A stretch of 9,753 nucleotides of DNA. Origin: Deltaproteobacteria bacterium (GTDB lineage: Bacteria > Myxococcota_A > UBA796). The stretch lies in NCBI GenBank assembly GCA_002707085.1, contig PALY01000068.1, positions 1-9,753 of the forward strand, read 5' to 3'. Below the pieces are notes generated by a model that had not been told where the DNA came from, made no database searches, and saw only the letters and a list, made by a program, of their open reading frames with translations. Made by a program: the position numbers and the translations under genes. This document shows positions 5,791 through 9,753 of this stretch, in pieces; the first letter of the stretch is position 1, and every line of letters begins with the position of its first letter.

Positions 5791-7926
5791 GTGAACACCC
5801 TTATCTACATGCTCGCAGCGCTGATGTGCAGCACCTTCGCGATTCGTGCCTGGACTGGCGATAAACGGGATCCGCTCCGACGCACATTCATGATTCTCGG
5901 TTCAATCGTCGGCTTGTACTTCGGAAGCTTCACCCTCTACCTGCTCCCAGGCTTTGAGGTCTTCGACTATATTCACGCCGCATCCGGTGCGTTCCTTCCC
6001 GCCGCATGCATGTGGTTCTTCGACCGCCTCCTCCGCGGTGGCGCAACAAAAGGACCCGTTTCCGCAAGAAAACTCTGGGCCATCACCCCCCTGGTTGTGA
6101 TCGCCTACGTCGTTATCCAATGGCTGTTCTATCGAGACGCACCCCGTGGCAGCTATGCAGAAATGGGACTCGCAACATTCGTGTTCGGAGGCTTCGTCAT
6201 CACCCTTTGGCGTGTATGGGTCGTCCGCCAACAAACCGAAAATGAAGTCGATCGCGCCCGCATCGGCACACTGCTCGCACTGATGTCCGGTGCAGTCCTC
6301 GTGTCCTCCATCGAAGTCCTGATTCGAAACCTGGGTGAACCATACGCTGCGACCCCCCTCACCATCGTCGCACGGTCCATGGAACTACAAGGCGCCATCC
6401 CACCAGTAGGCGCCGCACTGACCACCCTGTTCTGCTACTTCCTGTACCAAATCGTAGAACACACGCGATTGCTCGACCTCTACGAAATCATCGCCCGCAT
6501 CTTCACACTCACCAGTGCGGCCCTTGTGTTGGTGATCATGGATGGTGTCAGCGTCATCTGGGTGGGAAGCTTTTCGGACTACCCCATCCACGCCACCTTC
6601 CAGATTTTCCTGGCAACCCTTCTCTTTCTGGGCCTGTACGAACCCCTCAAAGACCGAATCGAAACCGTGTCTGGTGAATGGTTCAACCGCCAAGGACGCC
6701 GACTGGAACTCACCCTGCGCGAAATTGACCGGTCGATGGTGAAGGTCATCTCCATCCAAAGCCTGGACGCCCAGTTCGTTGGCAGACTTCAACGGTCCGG
6801 CCGAGCGCCCTTGGTAAGTTTGTACCTCTGGAATCAAGATGACGGCCTGTATGAACTCACCCTGGAACGAGGCCAAGCCGAAACCCCACTCATGCGCACC
6901 ATTGCCCAAAAACCATTCACCGATGGCTTCAGTCAAGGCCCATACGTCCGTGGAGAACTCGATCAACAAGTACACAGGCGCTTGGAAGGCAACGATGAAG
7001 CCGCACTCCGGTTGAGAAACATGGATGCCATGCAAGCCGACCTGACGGTTCCCATCATGTCTGGAGATCTGGTTCTCGGTTGGCTCAATATGCGCGATGA
7101 ACGCTGGTCGGATGGCTACTCAAATGATGAAGTGCGTCGGCTCACACGCACTGTGGATCGGGCATCCGTGGTGATCGAAAACATCTACAGCTTTGAACAA
7201 GTAAAAGAACAAAACCGACTCGCGGCCCTCGGTACCATGGCCGCAGGCCTCGCCCACGAAATCAGAAACCCGCTCGCAGGAATCAAAGGGGCCGCGCAAT
7301 ACCTAGAAGGGGAAGCCAAACCCGAAGAAGTTCCCGCATTCTTGGAAGTCATCGTCAACGAAACGGACAGACTGGATACCGTCGTGAGTCAGTTTCTCAC
7401 CTACGCACGCCCCTTCCAAGTCTATGCGGCCCCATCCGATGCAAATGCTTTGGTGCGTCGAACCATCGACTTGGTCCGCGCTGAAGGCGTACCCGAAGAA
7501 GTCACCCTTCTTACACAACTCGCACCCGGACTCCCCCCCATCACACTGGACCCAGACAAACTGGGCCAAATGATGCTGAACCTGATCCAAAATGCACTTC
7601 ACGCCGTCGGAGACAAAGGAGAAGTCCTCATCCGTACAGGCATGAGTACACTCACCGCACCCCCCAACCGCGGCAACCCAGCTTTCGTCGTGACCGTCAG
7701 AGACACCGGTGACGGCATCGCACCCGAAAACCTGGAAAAACTGTTCATTCCGTTCTTCACCACCAAACGAAGCGGCACCGGTCTGGGACTCGCCATCTGT
7801 CGGCGACTCGTCGAAGCCCACGGCGGAGAAATTGCAGTCCAATCATCCATAGGCAAAGGCTCGACTTTCACCATGCGATTCCCTCTCTTGGTACCAGAAG
7901 GCGATCCAGACGAAACATTGAGCTGA
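5791..7926 (+). CDS. Multi-pass membrane sensor histidine kinase (TM-GAF-HisKA-HATPase)
   Basis: The 711-aa protein has eight or nine candidate membrane helices (about 3-21, 33-54, 58-77, 95-114, 125-145, 158-178, 203-222, 235-259, 266-284). A GAF-like sensor domain follows (about 320-466, ending D-L-T-V-P-I-M and an I-E-N-I helix). HisKA (about 476-540) carries the phosphoacceptor His489 in L-A-H-E-I-R-N-P-L. HATPase_c (about 580-702) shows the N box L-N-L-I-Q-N-A-L-H-A-V, G1 D-T-G-D-G-I (from Asp638), F box F-I-P-F-F-T-T-K and G2 G-T-G-L-G-L-A-I. All catalytic boxes are intact, so it should autophosphorylate. The HEIRNP form resembles NtrB/AtoS-type kinases, which often pair with sigma54 activators. 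No response regulator is adjacent. The start is GTG at 5791; an in-frame stop at 5779-5781 excludes longer forms. AAGGAGG (5771-5777) lies 13 bases upstream, rather far. The ligand is unknown. Confidence 0.92.
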   Translation: MNTLIYMLAALMCSTFAIRAWTGDKRDPLRRTFMILGSIVGLYFGSFTLYLLPGFEVFDYIHAASGAFLPAACMWFFDRLLRGGATKGPVSARKLWAITPLVVIAYVVIQWLFYRDAPRGSYAEMGLATFVFGGFVITLWRVWVVRQQTENEVDRARIGTLLALMSGAVLVSSIEVLIRNLGEPYAATPLTIVARSMELQGAIPPVGAALTTLFCYFLYQIVEHTRLLDLYEIIARIFTLTSAALVLVIMDGVSVIWVGSFSDYPIHATFQIFLATLLFLGLYEPLKDRIETVSGEWFNRQGRRLELTLREIDRSMVKVISIQSLDAQFVGRLQRSGRAPLVSLYLWNQDDGLYELTLERGQAETPLMRTIAQKPFTDGFSQGPYVRGELDQQVHRRLEGNDEAALRLRNMDAMQADLTVPIMSGDLVLGWLNMRDERWSDGYSNDEVRRLTRTVDRASVVIENIYSFEQVKEQNRLAALGTMAAGLAHEIRNPLAGIKGAAQYLEGEAKPEEVPAFLEVIVNETDRLDTVVSQFLTYARPFQVYAAPSDANALVRRTIDLVRAEGVPEEVTLLTQLAPGLPPITLDPDKLGQMMLNLIQNALHAVGDKGEVLIRTGMSTLTAPPNRGNPAFVVTVRDTGDGIAPENLEKLFIPFFTTKRSGTGLGLAICRRLVEAHGGEIAVQSSIGKGSTFTMRFPLLVPEGDPDETLS

Positions 7927-7963
7927 TCTCGAAGCAGGCCTAATGTGCCGGCATCATCGATCC

Positions 7964-7988
7964 GATCTCCTCCAATGGAGGTCTTTTT
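7964..7988 (+). terminator. Terminator-like hairpin overlapping the next gene's Shine-Dalgarno
   Basis: GATCTCC (7964-7970) can pair with GGAGGTC (7977-7983), 7 bp with one G-T wobble and a 6-nt loop. TTTTT (7984-7988) follows. A competing fold pairs CCTCC (7969-7973) with GGAGG (7977-7981). It lies 38 bp after the kinase stop, where a terminator is expected. The 3' arm is also the Shine-Dalgarno (GGAGG) for the TTG start at 7987. The hairpin may attenuate transcription, mask the ribosome site, or both. Confidence 0.5.
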
Positions 7989-8544
7989 GAAGCTACCATT
8001 CGCCATGGTGGGCGTGCTGCTGGCATTGCCCGTACACGCCAATCCGAACTGGGACATTCCCAACCGTTTGGGCGTGGAACTCGCACTGCAAACCACCGGC
8101 ATCGCACCACAGAATGTCAGTTTGGTCACAGGCAGCACAACATGGCGAAGCGACGTTCAAGGCAACACCCACCGACACGGCACCATCGAATGGAAGAAGC
8201 TGGATGGAAGCACCGTTCTTGAACCCACCACCGAACAACGGCCATCGGACAAACCATTCTGCATGGTACTGCCGGGTCACGATCCCGTCCCAGGCGGCCG
8301 CAACGTGAAACTGTTTCGAGGAACCGATTCTCAATCCCCACCACAACTGATGCTGGCCAACACCAAAGAACAAGAGTCGGTTCTCGTTCACCTGCAACCC
8401 GGCGACACCCTTGAAATCGTCGAAGCCATCCACAAAGGTACCGGCGCTCGTTCCGAACACCTTCGGGTCACCCGAAACAACCAGTTTCTATCGGTCACCC
8501 GTGAAGGAAACGGGTCCCGTGTCTGCTACTCCAACGAATCCTGA
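7987..8544 (+). CDS. Small secreted protein of unknown function
   Basis: I do not recognise this family. From the TTG at 7987 the product is 185 aa. Its signal peptide has a Lys at position 2, a hydrophobic core and cleavage after V-H-A (residue 18), before N-P-N-W-D. The mature part (about 167 aa) has two cysteines, at about 92 (P-F-C-M-V-L-P-G) and 180 (R-V-C-Y-S-N), which could form one disulfide. It looks beta-rich and has no membrane segment. The TTG was chosen because GGAGG (7977-7981) sits 5 bases before it and the signal peptide begins there. An ATG at 7975 and a start at 7945 are in frame but lack Shine-Dalgarno sequences. The gene lies 60 bp after the kinase on the same strand, so it could be co-transcribed and functionally linked, but nothing proves this. 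Its last 19 bases overlap the end of xseA on the other strand. Confidence 0.65.
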   Translation: MKLPFAMVGVLLALPVHANPNWDIPNRLGVELALQTTGIAPQNVSLVTGSTTWRSDVQGNTHRHGTIEWKKLDGSTVLEPTTEQRPSDKPFCMVLPGHDPVPGGRNVKLFRGTDSQSPPQLMLANTKEQESVLVHLQPGDTLEIVEAIHKGTGARSEHLRVTRNNQFLSVTREGNGSRVCYSNES

Positions 8545-9707
8545 ACCACTCTGGCAGCTACACTCCCGTCACTAAAGCGCACTGAGAAATCATCTCCAGC
8601 ATTTAGTGTATCCGCAGACACAATCAGCTTCTCACCCGCAGTCACAACCGAATAGCCTCGCTCCAACACGCGCAGCGGTGACAACGCGTCCAACCGACCC
8701 CCTGCTTGCCCAAGCTTTGCTCGCTCTCTCTGCATGCGTCCTTTGGTCACCAAAGACAAACGATCCGATAAATCGTCCAGACGTAGACGGCCCTCTTCCA
8801 CACGGCGCCGCGGATCACGCAGGACCACAGCACCCAGCCTGTCCCTGCGCAAAGCCAAGGCATGCATCATCGATAACCGAAGACGCTCCTCCAATTCGTT
8901 CACAAAGCCTTGAACAGAGTCCCGCTCCGGAACCACAAGTTCAGCCGCATGAGAAGGAGTGGCGGCTCGCACGTCAGCGACCAAATCAGAAATCGAAACG
9001 TCGACTTCATGCCCAACAGCACTCACCACAGGAATCGAACACGCCGCAATCGTGCGGGCCAACGCCTCGTCGTTAAACGCCATCAAGTCCTCAGGACTTC
9101 CACCGCCCCGACCGGCAATGATCACCTCGGCACGACCATCCGCCTCCAAACGACGAATCGCATGCGCAACCTCCGCTGCAGAACCATCTCCCTGTACACG
9201 ACAAGGAGAAAGCAAAACATGCCGACCTGGGAAACGACGACTCAACACTTTCAATATGTCGTGGAGCGCTGCACCCGTCGGACTGGTGGCGACCCCAATC
9301 GTAGCCGGCAACGCTGGCAATGCTTTCTTCAACGCAGGGTCAAACAAACCCTCGGCAGCAAGCTTTGCCTTCAACTCTTCTAAACGTCTCTGAAGATCCC
9401 CCGCACCATCTTCAGTCATTGTACGCACGATGAAATTCATCTTCCCTTGCGGGCTGTACACATCTATACCACCAGTAAGTACAACCTTGTCTCCACTGCG
9501 AGGCTGGAAGCGACAACGACTGTTATCGCCACGAAACATGGCGCAATTCAGGACTGCATTTTGGTCTTTGATCGTAAAGTACCAATGACCCGATCGGTGG
9601 GCGGTGAAGCCAGACAACTCCCCTGTGACCACCACATGACCAAAAAACTCCCCCAAGTGCGACTTGAGGATCTGACAAAGAGCAGTGACGGTAATTGGAG
9701 TAGACAC
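8526..9707 (-). CDS. xseA: Exodeoxyribonuclease VII large subunit
   Basis: With the small subunit XseB, XseA forms ExoVII, which degrades single-stranded DNA from both ends into oligonucleotides and acts in repair. The 393-aa protein has an N-terminal OB-fold (about 5-100: V-T-G-E-L-S-G, H-W-Y-F-T-I-K-D, F-R-G). The catalytic domain follows: A-T-S-P-T-G-A-A-L-H-D (140-150), R-R-F-P, A-G-R-G-G-G-S-P-E-D-L-M-A-F-N (198-212), and V-G-H-E-V-D-V-S-I-S-D (231-241) with A-A-T-P-S-H-A-A-E-L. A basic helical region (about 265-345) and R-V-L-E-R-G-Y-S-V-V complete the match. It is somewhat shorter than E. coli XseA (456 aa), mainly in the helical part. The start is GTG at 9707; an in-frame TAG at 9717-9719 rules out anything longer. 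AGGGA lies 3 bases upstream. No xseB follows, because the next gene downstream is convergent. Confidence 0.95.
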   Translation of the reverse strand: MSTPITVTALCQILKSHLGEFFGHVVVTGELSGFTAHRSGHWYFTIKDQNAVLNCAMFRGDNSRCRFQPRSGDKVVLTGGIDVYSPQGKMNFIVRTMTEDGAGDLQRRLEELKAKLAAEGLFDPALKKALPALPATIGVATSPTGAALHDILKVLSRRFPGRHVLLSPCRVQGDGSAAEVAHAIRRLEADGRAEVIIAGRGGGSPEDLMAFNDEALARTIAACSIPVVSAVGHEVDVSISDLVADVRAATPSHAAELVVPERDSVQGFVNELEERLRLSMMHALALRRDRLGAVVLRDPRRRVEEGRLRLDDLSDRLSLVTKGRMQRERAKLGQAGGRLDALSPLRVLERGYSVVTAGEKLIVSADTLNAGDDFSVRFSDGSVAARVVQDSLE

Positions 9708-9753
9708 CCATCCCTGCTAACCGCACAAGCGGGTGTTCCGCGATAGACGTTTT

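Noticed and set aside
6385..7035. 216-codon minus-strand open frame inside the kinase gene
   Set aside because: The plus strand encodes a complete kinase with all motifs; this frame is its complement and shows no motifs or start signal.
7303..7842. 179-codon minus-strand frame opposite the kinase catalytic domain
   Set aside because: It mirrors the HATPase region, with unusual Cys/Gly/Phe content typical of a shadow frame.
8507..8525. ACGGGACCCGT palindrome near the end of the secreted-protein gene as an xseA terminator
   Set aside because: The symmetric sequence leaves almost no loop, and only TTTCC follows on the minus strand. It lies within coding sequence.
9721..9732. CCGC-ACAA-GCGG hairpin upstream of xseA as a regulatory element
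   Set aside because: A 4-bp stem with no associated T-tract or conserved context is too short to support a call at the window edge.

Overview
The window reads as an ordinary chromosomal stretch of a Gram-negative bacterium. It encodes a BamD-type outer-membrane assembly protein, a lipobox lipoprotein and signal-peptide proteins. Base composition is moderately GC-rich, codon use is even across all genes, and coding density is high. I see no insertion sequences, phage genes or CRISPR. A DUF1844 protein, an acidic 'CGDKDEDTG'-type lipoprotein and a degenerate J-domain/RodZ-type HTH fusion suggest Myxococcota or another former deltaproteobacterial lineage. That placement is an impression, not a proof. 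SelA implies that the organism makes selenocysteine.

Layout. A tRNA-Val(CAC) (41-115, minus) lies just downstream of bamD (181-939, minus). A divergent 86-bp gap holding a short direct repeat separates bamD from a DUF1844 gene (1026-1313, plus). A lipoprotein with an Ig-like domain and a cysteine-rich tail follows (1402-2433, plus). It converges on a three-gene minus-strand operon, selA > J-domain/HTH protein > rluD (5728 down to 2499). Two back-to-back hairpin terminators, one for each strand, separate the convergent units at 2431-2500. A compact 62-bp divergent region (5729-5790) carries a good selA promoter, placed so that the mRNA would be nearly leaderless. The same region carries the Shine-Dalgarno of a large membrane sensor histidine kinase (5791-7926, plus). 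A small secreted protein of unknown function (7987-8544, plus) comes next. Its Shine-Dalgarno and TTG start are embedded in a terminator-like hairpin. It overlaps by 19 bp the end of the convergent xseA gene (8526-9707, minus).

How the genes relate. The selA operon groups two RNA-acting enzymes, for Ser-tRNA(Sec) conversion and for rRNA pseudouridylation, around an adaptor-like protein of unknown role. bamD and the lipoprotein belong to the cell envelope. The histidine kinase has no adjacent response regulator, and xseA has no adjacent xseB. I did not find a clearly new multi-gene system. The most unusual items are the J-domain/RodZ-HTH fusion, the BamD without a lipidation cysteine, and the hairpin-embedded start at 7964-7989. 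Bases 1-40 and 9708-9753 hold nothing I can identify apart from a 4-bp hairpin at 9721-9732. No gene-free stretch exceeds 300 bases.
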